Part shown: piece by piece, positions 7,866 through 19,148 of the stretch | How the letters are laid out: each line of letters begins with the position of its first letter | Numbering within the stretch: position 1 is the stretch's first letter | NCBI RefSeq assembly: GCF_003977615.1 | Contig: NZ_RYZR01000005.1 | Coordinates: 1-64,000 of the forward strand | DNA: 64,000 nucleotides | Source: Dyella dinghuensis | GTDB lineage: Bacteria; Pseudomonadota; Gammaproteobacteria; Xanthomonadales; Rhodanobacteraceae | Direction of reading: 5' to 3' | The notes under the pieces: generated by a model | What the model saw: the letters and a program-made list of their open reading frames with translations, nothing else | The model's database searches: none | What the model was told of the DNA's origin: nothing | Made by a program: the position numbers and the translations under genes

Positions 7866-9571
7866 GGTTGAAGGCGCTTGATGGTTTCTTGAAGGTTGAC
7901 GTTATGCGGATCGATGCGCCGCACTTCGTCGAAGATGCGTTGTGCTTGGTCGTGCTGCCCTGCTTTCCAGAGTACTTCACCAAGATGCACGCCGACGTCG
8001 GCATCTTTGCCGGACTGCCATGCAGCGCGAAGTACTTCGGCAGCCTGATCCAAATGACCAAGCCGATATTGCAACCAGCCCCACGAATCGGCGATGGAAG
8101 GATCATCCGGTTTTGCCGCGCGCGCCACCGAGATCAATTTCTCCGCCTCGGGCAAATCGCGGTTGGCATCGGCGAGCGTGAAACCCAGCGCATTGCTGGC
8201 ATCGACGTCATTCGGTTTGATTTGCAGCAGGCGATGAAAATCGCCCACCGCCGAATCGATCTTGCCCATTTCGGCGTAAGCCAGACCGCGGCCATAAAGA
8301 AGATCCGGATCGTCGGGCACAACCTGCAACGCATGCGTGTACGCATTGATCGCTTCCGGATAGCGTTTTTCATGCATGTACAGATCGGCATCTACTTCAT
8401 AAGCACGCCGCAATTGCGCCGGCTGATCGAGGTAATCGGTCTGCATTTCTGCCAACTGTTGATGCGCTTCGGCACTGCGCCCCAACGACTGCAACAGAAT
8501 CGCGCTGCGAAGATCCGCGTCGAAGGCATGATCGTCGTCATCGGGAACCTGGTCATACCACTTCAGCGCATCTTCCTTGCGATCGAGCACCTCGGCGAGC
8601 TGGCCGAGCAAATAAGCGCTGGAATCGCGCACATCAGCGGGCGCTTGCGCGAGCTGCTTGTAGACTTCCGCGAGCGCTTTATCGTCTTTGGCATTCGCCG
8701 CCAGTGCAGCGCGCATCGCATAGGTCTGCGCGTTCTGCGGACCTTTCTCCAGCAATTGCGTCGCCTGCGCGTATTGACCGCTCTGGCCCAGCAACGAGGC
8801 ATACGTCAGACGCAATCCGATGTTGGTGGGGTCTTTCCCCTGCGCCTCACGCAGAAGTGACAGGCCGCCGGTCTTGTCGCCATTGTCGAGCTTCAACTGC
8901 GCCGCCCATGCGTAGGTTTCGGCGGTACCGAAGCGTTTCATGGCTTCGTCGGCAATCTGCTGCGCATAGACGTGACGACCCAGCTGCTCGCCAAGCTGGC
9001 TCATCGCGAGCCATGCCTTGGGATCGGGCGGAAGCTTGTCGGGTGTCGCCAGGGTTTCCAGCAGGTGGGAAGCGAGCGCCGGATCGCGGCTGCCGATCAA
9101 TACACGGCCGAACATGCGCCAGGCGTCTTTATCGCCACTGGCAAGCAGGATCGTCAGTTGCTGACGAGCCTCATCGGTTTGCCCCTGCTCTATCGCCAGC
9201 TCGGCACGCGCCTGCGCCAATTGCGAGGGAGACGCACCCAGCGCCTGCCAGCGGTTGATGGCGTTCTGCGCCGCGACCGGGTTATGCGTGGCGATCGCCA
9301 GGGCCGTGGCCTTGCCGGCGACATCAGGGTCCTTGGAGACCACCATCGCCTTGCCGTATGCCTGCGACGCCCTCTTGAGATCGGAGTCGGACAGCGCCAA
9401 CTCACCGGCCAGCAGCTGGGTCAGAAGATCGTGGTCCGGATCCGGTGCCGGCAAGTCCACGCGCGCCAGGGGCTGCGGTGAAGTCGTTGATACGGCACCG
9501 CTTCGACCCTGCAGCGAGGCGCAGCCGGCCATGCTCAGCACAACCAACCCGCCGGCAACAAAATGCCGCAT
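7862..9571 (-). CDS. Tetratricopeptide-repeat lipoprotein
   Basis: About 569 residues from the Met at 9571, which begins a lipoprotein signal MRHFVAGGLVVLSMAGC (lipobox MAGC). An upstream in-frame start would bury this signal, so I reject it. The rest is helical TPR repeats. Clear units include DPDLLYGRGLAYAEMGKID and PNDVDASNALGFTLADANRD, and near the end YRLGHLDQAAEVLRAAW and LWKAGQHDQAQRIFDEV. It is probably a periplasm-facing scaffold. Position directly upstream of and overlapping lolB is conserved in Xanthomonadales and pseudomonads, suggesting a role in the envelope. It is divergent from hemA. No enzymatic domain seen. Confidence 0.85.
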   Translation of the reverse strand: MRHFVAGGLVVLSMAGCASLQGRSGAVSTTSPQPLARVDLPAPDPDHDLLTQLLAGELALSDSDLKRASQAYGKAMVVSKDPDVAGKATALAIATHNPVAAQNAINRWQALGASPSQLAQARAELAIEQGQTDEARQQLTILLASGDKDAWRMFGRVLIGSRDPALASHLLETLATPDKLPPDPKAWLAMSQLGEQLGRHVYAQQIADEAMKRFGTAETYAWAAQLKLDNGDKTGGLSLLREAQGKDPTNIGLRLTYASLLGQSGQYAQATQLLEKGPQNAQTYAMRAALAANAKDDKALAEVYKQLAQAPADVRDSSAYLLGQLAEVLDRKEDALKWYDQVPDDDDHAFDADLRSAILLQSLGRSAEAHQQLAEMQTDYLDQPAQLRRAYEVDADLYMHEKRYPEAINAYTHALQVVPDDPDLLYGRGLAYAEMGKIDSAVGDFHRLLQIKPNDVDASNALGFTLADANRDLPEAEKLISVARAAKPDDPSIADSWGWLQYRLGHLDQAAEVLRAAWQSGKDADVGVHLGEVLWKAGQHDQAQRIFDEVRRIDPHNVNLQETIKRLQP

Positions 9572-9693
9572 TTGCTTGAACTTGACCGTCCCGCTCAGCA
9601 CACTATCTCTCCATCTCATCCGACGGTCCCGGTCATTCCGGCCACGCCTATTTTACGCCGGCCAACGCCTGCCGACTCCCATCGCATCTCGTC

Positions 9694-10968
9694 ATGAAGC
9701 TGATTGCCCTCGGGCTTAACCACCTCACCGCGCCGGTCAGCCTGCGCGAAATGGTGGCGTTCGATGAAGATGCCACAAATGCGGCGTTGCGCGATCTGGC
9801 GATCCAACCTGGCGTGGATGAAGCGATGATCCTGTCCACCTGCAACCGCACCGAACTTTACGTAAGCGTAACGGCTGGCGCCGAGAACGTGCCGCAGGAA
9901 TGGCTCAATCGTCACCATCATCTGACTCCGGGCAAGCTTGACGAGTTCCTTTATCGCCATGATGACGAAGCGGCTGTGAGGCATATGTTTCGGGTCGCTA
10001 CCGGCCTGGACTCGATGGTGCTCGGCGAGCCGCAAATCCTCGGCCAGGTGAAAGACGCCTACCAGCAGGCCCGCGAAGCCCAGGCGCTGAAAACCTCGAT
10101 GGACCGCCTCCTGCAACATACGTTTGCGGTAGCCAAGCGCGTACGTACGGACACCCGCATCGGCGCGCACACGGTGTCGGTGGCCTTTACGGCGGTGCGC
10201 CTGGCAGAACGCGTCTTTACGGATTTGCGACAGGCGTGCGTGTTGCTGATCGGCGCCGGAGACACCATCGAACTGGCGGTACGCCATCTGGCCGAAAAAC
10301 AGGTCCGTCGCCTGATCGTCGCCAATCGCACGCTTGAAAATGCGCAGGAGCTTGCGAGCCGTCACGGCGGCTATGCCATCGCCCTGCAAGACCTGCCGCA
10401 GCATCTCGCCGAAGCGGATATCGTGATTTCTTCCACCGCCGCACGGCAACCCGTGCTGACGCGCACGATGGTCGAGAAAGCGATTGCCGCGCGCCGGCGC
10501 AAACCGATGTTCATGGTCGACATCGCCGTGCCGCGCGATATCGAACCCGCCGTCGGCGAACTCGACGACGTGTATCTCTACGGCATCGACGACCTGCGCC
10601 AGGTGATTGACGACAACCGCCGCTCACGCGAAAACGCAGCGCGCGAAGCCGATGCGATCATCGATCTGCAAGTCGAACGCTACATGGCGTGGCGTCGTGC
10701 GCTGACGGTGAAGAATCCCGCCGTGGATCTGCGCCTGCACGCCGAAACTTATCGCGACGAAGTGCTGGAAAAAGCGCGCGCGATGATTGCGCGCGGCAAA
10801 TCGCCCGACGAAGCACTGGCGTTCCTCGCCAACACGCTGACCAACAAGTTGCTGCATCATCCCAGCGCACGTCTGCGCGAAGCGACATTGAGCGGTGATC
10901 ACGACCTGCTCCACGCCGCCGGCCGTTTGTACGGTTTCGACGAAAAGCCCGAGACGAACGAGAACTAG
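9694..10968 (+). CDS. hemA: Glutamyl-tRNA reductase
   Basis: 424 residues. The protein starts MKLIALGLNHLTAPVSLRE. LSTCNRTELY contains the nucleophilic Cys, and GLDSMVLGEPQILGQVKDAY the conserved catalytic-domain signature. VLLIGAGDTIELAVRHLAE is the NADPH-binding domain, and a C-terminal dimerisation helix follows. It reduces glutamyl-tRNA(Glu) to glutamate-1-semialdehyde, the first committed step of C5 tetrapyrrole synthesis. It is followed by prfA after a 66-72-base gap (hemA-prfA order is widespread) and is divergent from the TPR lipoprotein/lolB operon. Confidence 0.97.
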   Translation: MKLIALGLNHLTAPVSLREMVAFDEDATNAALRDLAIQPGVDEAMILSTCNRTELYVSVTAGAENVPQEWLNRHHHLTPGKLDEFLYRHDDEAAVRHMFRVATGLDSMVLGEPQILGQVKDAYQQAREAQALKTSMDRLLQHTFAVAKRVRTDTRIGAHTVSVAFTAVRLAERVFTDLRQACVLLIGAGDTIELAVRHLAEKQVRRLIVANRTLENAQELASRHGGYAIALQDLPQHLAEADIVISSTAARQPVLTRTMVEKAIAARRRKPMFMVDIAVPRDIEPAVGELDDVYLYGIDDLRQVIDDNRRSRENAAREADAIIDLQVERYMAWRRALTVKNPAVDLRLHAETYRDEVLEKARAMIARGKSPDEALAFLANTLTNKLLHHPSARLREATLSGDHDLLHAAGRLYGFDEKPETNEN

Positions 10969-11040
10969 CAAGGCGAAACGCCACTTGCCCGTTATCATGG
11001 GCTGCTATCACTCGTTCCATTCAGGGCACTGCTTTTGTCG

Positions 11041-12120
11041 ATGACCCCTTCCATCCGCCGCAAACTCGAAGCCATTGCCGAGCGCCACGAAGAGATCGGG
11101 CTATTGCTCGGTCAGGCCGATGTGCTGGCCGACAACCATCGCTTCCGCGATCTCTCGCGCGAATACGCGCAGATCGAACCGGTCGCCGATGCCATGCGCG
11201 AGCAGACGCGCATCGAACGCGAGCTCGACGATGCGCGCGCCATGCTCGACGATCCGGATTTGCGCGACATGGCGGCCGACGATATCGGCCGCCTCGAATC
11301 CCGTGCAGCCGAGCTCGACGGCCATCTGCAACTGCTGCTGATTCCGAAGGACCCGCGCGACGAAGCCAATCTATTCCTCGAAGTGCGCGCTGGCTCCGGC
11401 GGCGACGAAGCCGCCATTTTTGCGGGCGATCTGTTCCGCATGTACACCCGCTTCGCCGAACGCCAGCGCTGGCAAGTCGAAGTGTTGAGCGAAAACCCCG
11501 GCGAACACGGTGGTTACAAAGAAATCGTGGCGCGCATCGAGGGCAAAGGCGCGTTCTCGCGCCTGAAATTCGAATCCGGCGTGCACTGCGTCAAGCGCGT
11601 GCCGGTGACTGAATCGCAGGGGCGCGTCCACACCTCCACGGCCACTGTCGCCGTGCTGCCCGAGCTGGACGAAATCGAAGAAATCGACATTTCCCCCGCC
11701 GACCTGAAAATCGATACCTTCCGGGCCTCCGGCGCAGGCGGCCAGCACGTCAACAAGACCGACTCGGCCATCCGCATCACCCACCTGCCCAGCGGCATCG
11801 TCGTGGAGTGCCAGGACGAGCGCAGCCAGCACAAGAACCGCGCCCGCGCGATGAGCCTGCTGAAAGCCCGGCTGCTTGACGAAGCTCAATCCAAACAGAC
11901 CGCCGAGCAGGCGCAGTCACGGCGTCTGCAGGTCGGCACGGGCGACCGCAGCCAGCGCATTCGCACCTACCGCTACAAAGACAGCCTGGTCACCGATCAC
12001 CGTATTGGCCTGGACCTGTACCGCCTGCCGGAAATCATGCAAGGCGACCTGGACGAGCTTTTGACGACCCTGGCGCGCGAACATCAGGCAGACGAACTGA
12101 AATCACTGTCCGGTGGTTAA
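11041..12120 (+). CDS. prfA: Peptide chain release factor 1
   Basis: 359 residues from ATG 11041 ([12 protein letters not shown], the usual RF1 start). An in-frame TTG at 11035 has better Shine-Dalgarno spacing (AGGG at 11022-11025), so translation may start two codons earlier. The catalytic GGQ lies in [16 protein letters not shown], and the stop-codon-reading region follows the PxT-type segment around [14 protein letters not shown]1 terminates translation at UAA and UAG. It is downstream of hemA. The methyltransferase gene prmC, often next, is absent here. Confidence 0.97.
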   Translation: MTPSIRRKLEAIAERHEEIGLLLGQADVLADNHRFRDLSREYAQIEPVADAMREQTRIERELDDARAMLDDPDLRDMAADDIGRLESRAAELDGHLQLLLIPKDPRDEANLFLEVRAGSGGDEAAIFAGDLFRMYTRFAERQRWQVEVLSENPGEHGGYKEIVARIEGKGAFSRLKFESGVHCVKRVPVTESQGRVHTSTATVAVLPELDEIEEIDISPADLKIDTFRASGAGGQHVNKTDSAIRITHLPSGIVVECQDERSQHKNRARAMSLLKARLLDEAQSKQTAEQAQSRRLQVGTGDRSQRIRTYRYKDSLVTDHRIGLDLYRLPEIMQGDLDELLTTLAREHQADELKSLSGG

Positions 12121-12291
12121 AAAGCGAGTAAGAAGTCCCAGAGCGCGCTACTCTTGAAGCCGTCTGTAGGGGGAATCGAGTCACCTTGTCTGATCCGCCA
12201 TTCCGGCACGCGCCGGAGTGAGGGAGCGAGTGTGAGGTCCTTCGCGACATTCGTGCCGTGCTCGCCATGACTTTCTCACTCGTTTCCTGAC
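12121..12291. other. Intergenic region after prfA with one imperfect hairpin
   Basis: A 171-base gap. The only structure seen is an imperfect palindrome CATTCCGGC-ACG-CGCCGGAGTG (12199-12220), which may be a degraded dispersed repeat or weak terminator. No convincing promoter was identified. Confidence 0.4.
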
Positions 12292-14394
12292 ATGACAGAA
12301 GCTCCGCCAAACGACATCGCTGCGACACTGCAACGGCTCAATGAACTGCTGCAGCGTGACGCCAATGAAGAAGCGGTACAGCTCGCGGCCGGTTCGCGGC
12401 GCCTGTATCCCGTTTCGGCAGAACTCATCCACCTACACGGCATCGCGCTTTTGCGCCTTGGACGCCGGCGCGATGCGCAGCTGGCGCTGAATCGCGCTGC
12501 GGAACTTGCGCCCGGCAATATCGAACTGCAATGCAACCTGGCCAGCCTTTCGCTGGCGGACGGTAAGCCCGGCGCTGCCATCGAGCGGCTTCAAAGAGTA
12601 CTCGCCGCAACCCCCGGACATCCGGCGGTGCTGCAATCACTCGGCGCAGCTTTCATGACAACCGGCCAGTTTGTACAGGCACGCGATGCATTCGCGCTGG
12701 CAGCCAAAACACTTCCGCAGCAGCCAGCGATCCGAGTCAACCTGGCCACGGCAGAAATGGAACTGGGCCGCATGACGGAAGCGGAGCAGCAGTTGCGCGA
12801 AGCGCTTCGGCAAGACCCATCCTTCGACGTAGCGCACGCGCTGCTCGGTCACATGATGCATCTGCAAAGCCGGCCGCACGAAGCAGCAGCGGCATTGCTC
12901 CGAGCCAGCAAGCTCGCACCGAAGAACGCGCAATACATGTTTCAGGCCGCGTTGATGCTGGATGAAGCCGGCGATCTTTCCGCCGCCAATGCAGCCTTCG
13001 CCGACTCGCTCTCGCGCGGGCCGACTTCGGTCCCCACGATGGGTCAACTGCTTTTCACCCGGCGCCGGCTTTGTCGTTGGAAAGGCATCGATGGACTCAG
13101 TGAACGCGTCATGCGCGCTGTAGCACAGGGCGAGCCTGGCGTTCATCCCTTTGTGTTTCAAGCCGAAGAAAGCGATGCCGCGCAACAGTTGCGTTGCGCC
13201 ACCACGTACGCGAACAGGATCGATGAGCACGTCGGCGCGTTCCGCAAACAGCTTAATCTGCGCTACCCAATACCGTTACCAGACAGCCCGATTCGAGTCG
13301 GCATGATTTCCGATGGCTTCCACGAAACAGCCGTAGGACACCACATCGTTGGCTTGATCGAAGCGCTGGCCGATAGCGATTTGGACATCCATTTGTTTGC
13401 CACCACGCCGGACGATGGCAGCGTCATTCGCCGACGCCTGTCTGCCGCGGTGACGCTGCACGATGTGTCGAAGCTCAATCGCAAGCAGTTCGTCGAGCTT
13501 GTGCACGGCGGCGCGATTGAAATCCTGTTCGATTTAAACGGCTATCACGCTCGCGGCAATTCCGAACTGATGGCGTTGCGCACCGCGCCCGTCCAGGTGA
13601 ACTGGCTCGGATACACCGGGAGTTCCGGTGCAAGCTGGGCAGACTATCTGTTGTCGGATGCCGTCGTATTGCCGTCGGAACTGCGCCAGCACGTCACCGA
13701 AAAAGTGATCCGATTGCCGCGTTGCGCGCAACCGAGCGACCCGGCTCGCAGAGGCGGCCAGACACCTTCACGTGCGGAATGTGGTTTGCCTGAAAACGGT
13801 GTTGTCTTCGCGACGTTCTGCGAAACCTACAGCATCAATCCAGCTGTCTTTGCGCGCTGCATGTTGATCCTGCAACAAGTGCCCGACAGCGTGCTGTGGT
13901 TGCTCAGCGGCCCCGCCGATGCGGACGATCGCTTGCGTCAAGCGGCCAAGGCGCTGGATGTTGCACCGGAACGTCTGGTGTTCATGCCGCGCATGCCCTA
14001 TGAGGATTATCTGGCGCGCTACGCGCACGTGGATCTCTTCTTGGACACGCTGCCCATCAACTGTCGCGGCGCGGCATCCGATGCGCTTTGGGCAGGTTGT
14101 CCGGTGCTCACGCGCTCGGGCGAAACCATGGCCGGACGCACCGTAACCAGTTTGTTGCATCACCTGGGCCTGCCTGAATTGATCGCCGCCGACGCCGTGT
14201 CCTTTATCGGCATGGCCACGGCACTTGGCACGGACCCGGAAGCGCTGGCGACCGTACGACGCCATCTTGCTGAGGAACGCGCAAAGAATGCACTGTTCGA
14301 CATGAAGGGATTTGCCGCAGACTTCCGTCGCGCCGTTCGTGCCATCAGCGCACGCCATCGCATTGGTCGACCGCCCACCGATCTGGACGTGTAA
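12292..14394 (+). CDS. TPR protein with GT41 (SPINDLY/O-GlcNAc transferase-like) catalytic domain
   Basis: 700 residues: TPR helices over about 10-260 (for example GHPAVLQSLGAAFMTTGQFV), then an OGT/SPY-like domain from about 300. Family landmarks are APVQVNWLGYTGSSGASWAD, LPRCAQPSDPARRGGQTPSR, PDSVLWLLSGP and HVDLFLDTLPINCRGAASDA, then LWAGCPVLTRSGETMAGR. Three usual nucleotide-sugar/active-site motifs are altered. HxVGH reads TAVGH (T346, though H351-H352 follow), NxxYKIxP reads CETYSINP (Ser514 for Lys), and NxHTTxSD reads NCRGAASD (Arg592 for His). By family it would glycosylate Ser/Thr of proteins; these changes make activity or donor doubtful. It stands alone between prfA and ppk2. Confidence 0.8.
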   Translation: MTEAPPNDIAATLQRLNELLQRDANEEAVQLAAGSRRLYPVSAELIHLHGIALLRLGRRRDAQLALNRAAELAPGNIELQCNLASLSLADGKPGAAIERLQRVLAATPGHPAVLQSLGAAFMTTGQFVQARDAFALAAKTLPQQPAIRVNLATAEMELGRMTEAEQQLREALRQDPSFDVAHALLGHMMHLQSRPHEAAAALLRASKLAPKNAQYMFQAALMLDEAGDLSAANAAFADSLSRGPTSVPTMGQLLFTRRRLCRWKGIDGLSERVMRAVAQGEPGVHPFVFQAEESDAAQQLRCATTYANRIDEHVGAFRKQLNLRYPIPLPDSPIRVGMISDGFHETAVGHHIVGLIEALADSDLDIHLFATTPDDGSVIRRRLSAAVTLHDVSKLNRKQFVELVHGGAIEILFDLNGYHARGNSELMALRTAPVQVNWLGYTGSSGASWADYLLSDAVVLPSELRQHVTEKVIRLPRCAQPSDPARRGGQTPSRAECGLPENGVVFATFCETYSINPAVFARCMLILQQVPDSVLWLLSGPADADDRLRQAAKALDVAPERLVFMPRMPYEDYLARYAHVDLFLDTLPINCRGAASDALWAGCPVLTRSGETMAGRTVTSLLHHLGLPELIAADAVSFIGMATALGTDPEALATVRRHLAEERAKNALFDMKGFAADFRRAVRAISARHRIGRPPTDLDV

Positions 14395-14428
14395 TCTTGG
14401 GCTGAACTTGTCGCTTGGGAGAGAACCC

Positions 14429-15208
14429 ATGAGCAAGCAGGACAAGCAATACAACAAGCGGATTGAAGAGCTTCAGCTGGAGCTTGCAGGCTTGAATCGC
14501 TGGCTGCACGAAAGCGGCAAACGCCTGTTGGTGATCTTTGAAGGCCGCGATGCGGCCGGCAAAGGCGGCACGATCAAGCGCATCACCGAAAGCATGGATA
14601 CGCGCGGCTATCGCATCGCCGCACTCGGCAAGCCTGACGAAGTGGAAGCCGGACAATGGTATTTCCAGCGCTACGTTGCACATCTTCCCGCGGCTGGCGA
14701 AATGGTGCTGTTCGATCGCAGCTGGTACAACCGCGCTGTGATCGAACCGCTAATGGGCTTTTGCACCAAGGCGCAATACGAAGCGTTTCTCGACGCCGTG
14801 CCCGCGTTCGAAAAGTTGCTGACCGACGACGGCATCATCGTGCTGAAGTATTGGCTTACCGTCGATCAGAAAGAACAGGAAAAACGTTTTGCCGACCGTG
14901 CCGACGATCCGCTCAAGCGGTGGAAGCTTTCGCCTGTCGACATTGCGACGCGCTCGAAGTACGCCGAGCTTGGCGAACTGCGCAACAAGATGATTGCGCG
15001 CACGCATACGTCCAACGCGCCGTGGTTTCTGGTCGACTTCAACAGTCAGAAACGCGGACGCATAAATCTGATTCAGCACCTGCTGGAGCATGTGTCACGT
15101 CACGAAACACCCATACCGCGCGTCAAGCTCAAACCGCTCAAAGGCAAGCCCAAGCACGAGAATGTCAAAGACAAAGCGCTTTGGGTGCCCGATACGTTCG
15201 GCGAGTAA
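14429..15208 (+). CDS. ppk2: Polyphosphate kinase 2 family protein
   Basis: 259 residues from ATG 14429, preceded by GGGAGAG. It is a one-domain PPK2 of thymidylate-kinase-like fold. Walker A is FEGRDAAGKGGTIKRI (about residues 35-50), Walker B/lid is VLFDRSWYNRAVIEP, and the polyP-binding region includes KRWKLSPVDIATRSKYAEL. PPK2 enzymes move phosphate between polyphosphate and nucleoside di- or monophosphates. Length and motif arrangement suggest class I (NDP phosphorylation), but class assignment is inference. The frame is open upstream inside the GT41 gene; that extension lacks family similarity. Confidence 0.93.
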   Translation: MSKQDKQYNKRIEELQLELAGLNRWLHESGKRLLVIFEGRDAAGKGGTIKRITESMDTRGYRIAALGKPDEVEAGQWYFQRYVAHLPAAGEMVLFDRSWYNRAVIEPLMGFCTKAQYEAFLDAVPAFEKLLTDDGIIVLKYWLTVDQKEQEKRFADRADDPLKRWKLSPVDIATRSKYAELGELRNKMIARTHTSNAPWFLVDFNSQKRGRINLIQHLLEHVSRHETPIPRVKLKPLKGKPKHENVKDKALWVPDTFGE

Positions 15209-15227
15209 TGCGATTCAAGGCGCAGTA

Positions 15228-15491
15228 TCACGAGACGGCAAATCCGGCAGGAACATCGTCGTCGTACTCAGAACGCACAACGTCATCCACACGTGCCGCA
15301 GGTGGCCCTTGCCACAACCATTGCTCCAGCTCATCCACGGCGGCCGCGTCGCCGCACGCAACAACGTCGACGCGGCCATCCGGCAGATTTCTCGCATAGC
15401 CGCGAAGCTTGAGCCTCAACGCTTCGTTGCGCGCACTGGCGCGAAAGAACACGCCTTGCACTTTGCCGGTCACGAGAAAACGTGCGCTCAT
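15228..15491 (-). CDS. acyP: Acylphosphatase
   Basis: 87 residues, typical size. VTGKVQGVFFRASARNEA holds the phosphate-binding loop and catalytic Arg. YARNLPDGRVDVVACG holds the catalytic Asn. It hydrolyses carboxyl-phosphate bonds such as acetyl phosphate. I start at ATG 15491, 8 bases after the stop of the upstream thioredoxin-like gene; a longer start would overlap it. It is the last gene of a yihY-tlpA-acyP run and ends 20 bases from the convergent ppk2 stop. Confidence 0.9.
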   Translation of the reverse strand: MSARFLVTGKVQGVFFRASARNEALRLKLRGYARNLPDGRVDVVACGDAAAVDELEQWLWQGPPAARVDDVVRSEYDDDVPAGFAVS

Positions 15492-15498
15492 CACGGCA

Positions 15499-15962
15499 TC
15501 AATGACCGATGGCTGCACTCAGCAACGCCGACGTGATCGGCCCGGTGAAATGCTTTGCAACTTTGCCGTCCGGACCAATGAGGTAGGTTGTCGGCAGACC
15601 CAGCGGTTCGTCGAAATCCTTCAGCGGCTTGTCCATCGTGACCTGGGCGATCGGATAAACGACGGCGTGTTTCGCCATGAACGCGCGAATATCCGCCGCT
15701 TCGGTATCGTCATAGGCGATGCCGATCGCACTGACGTTCGGATGCGTGGCGACGAAGTGCGAGATATCCGGCATTTCCTTGATGCAAGGCACACACCACG
15801 TCGCCCAGAAATTCACGATGACCCAGTGACCGCGCTGCGTGGCCAGGTCATACGGCTTGCCATCGAGCGTTGTCACCTTGAGCGACGGTTGCACGGGCAT
15901 GGCGGCATAAACAGGGGATGCCAGCGCCATAGCAGCCAGCAGTAGTGATGACGCAAACCACT

Positions 15963-15966
<4 letters not shown>
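15499..15966 (-). CDS. TlpA-like periplasmic thiol:disulfide oxidoreductase
   Basis: 155 residues with a cleavable signal (MKWFASSLLLAAMALASPVYA). A thioredoxin fold of the TlpA/ResA class follows, with active site NFWATWCVPCIKEMP and the cis-Pro segment GLPTTYLIGPDGKV. Predicted to be a periplasmic reductant for apocytochromes or other thiol proteins. Its ATG overlaps the stop of the upstream yihY gene (ATGA), so it is translationally coupled. Confidence 0.9.
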
Positions 15967-18255
<2,289 letters not shown>

Positions 18256-18259
<4 letters not shown>

Positions 18260-19041
18260 CCGAACACCACCATGCTCTGGCGGCTCAGCGCGATGGGTTG
18301 TGCGCCCGGCCCCCAGAGCATCACTTGCTGACTGGTGTAACCGTCTTGCGCGGCCTGCAGCGTTGCATCGACGCGCCAATTGTTTAGCGGCAAGCCGCGG
18401 CTATCGCCGAACAGTTCCAGCATCCACGAGAGCGAACTGCCTGGCGCGGGTTTGTCGAGCATCGACAACGCGACCGGCGGGATGAAATCGGCAAAAGCCA
18501 GAACATGCGCTTCGTCAGCGACACCATCGTCCTTGAGCGATAGCTCGATCACCTGCTCCGTCTTCGTGCTGCCGGAAAATGGAATATCGCCCTGCAACCA
18601 GCGCGCTTCAAACTGCTGGGTGAATTGAGGCAGCAAGCCCGGCACATAGCGAAGCACATGCGGCTTCGCCATCGCCTCTACGACGGGTTGTATCGGCAAC
18701 AAGCGCAACGCCGATTCGCGTGGCGCGCCAAAGATGCCTATCACCAGACATGCAGTCTCATCGCCATCGAGCAGGCGCGCCTCGATCTGCGTGACGCTTT
18801 TGCCCTGACGCAACACTTTCGCCGCGATTTTCACTGGACCGGCGGGAACGGGCGCAATGAACGCCACCTGCAAGCTGCGCAAGGGCACATCCGCGGATAC
18901 GAGCGAACGCATGGCGCGCAAAGCCATCGCGGCCTGGATGCCGCCAAAGGCACTGCGGCCTTGCATCCAATCTTCGTCGAGCGAACCCGTCCACGTTTCG
19001 CCGTCGCGGCGGATGTTATTCAGTGTTTCGGAAAATCGCAT
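18256..19041 (-). CDS. Acyl-CoA thioesterase, double hot-dog (TesB-like) family
   Basis: 261 residues. MQGRSAFGGIQAAMALRAM in the N-terminal hot dog carries the GG-type substrate loop. The second hot dog spans roughly 150-260 and includes DFIPPVALSMLDKPAPGSSL and ends LSRQSMVVFG. It is predicted to hydrolyse acyl-CoA thioesters. It is divergent from the neighbouring acyl-CoA dehydrogenase; the pair suggests a small fatty-acyl-CoA module. Acyl specificity is not readable. Confidence 0.82.
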
Positions 19042-19148
19042 GTTTTTGCCTCCGCGCGTATCCGGTCATGCTAACGGATGACTGCGACAGCGTGCAGCAA
19101 GCCATGCTGTGCCTATACTTGATCCAAGGCTCGAGCAAGGTGGCTGTC

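Noticed and set aside
12199..12220. Palindrome after prfA as a terminator
   Set aside because: The stem is imperfect and there is no U-tract, so it is only mentioned as intergenic structure.
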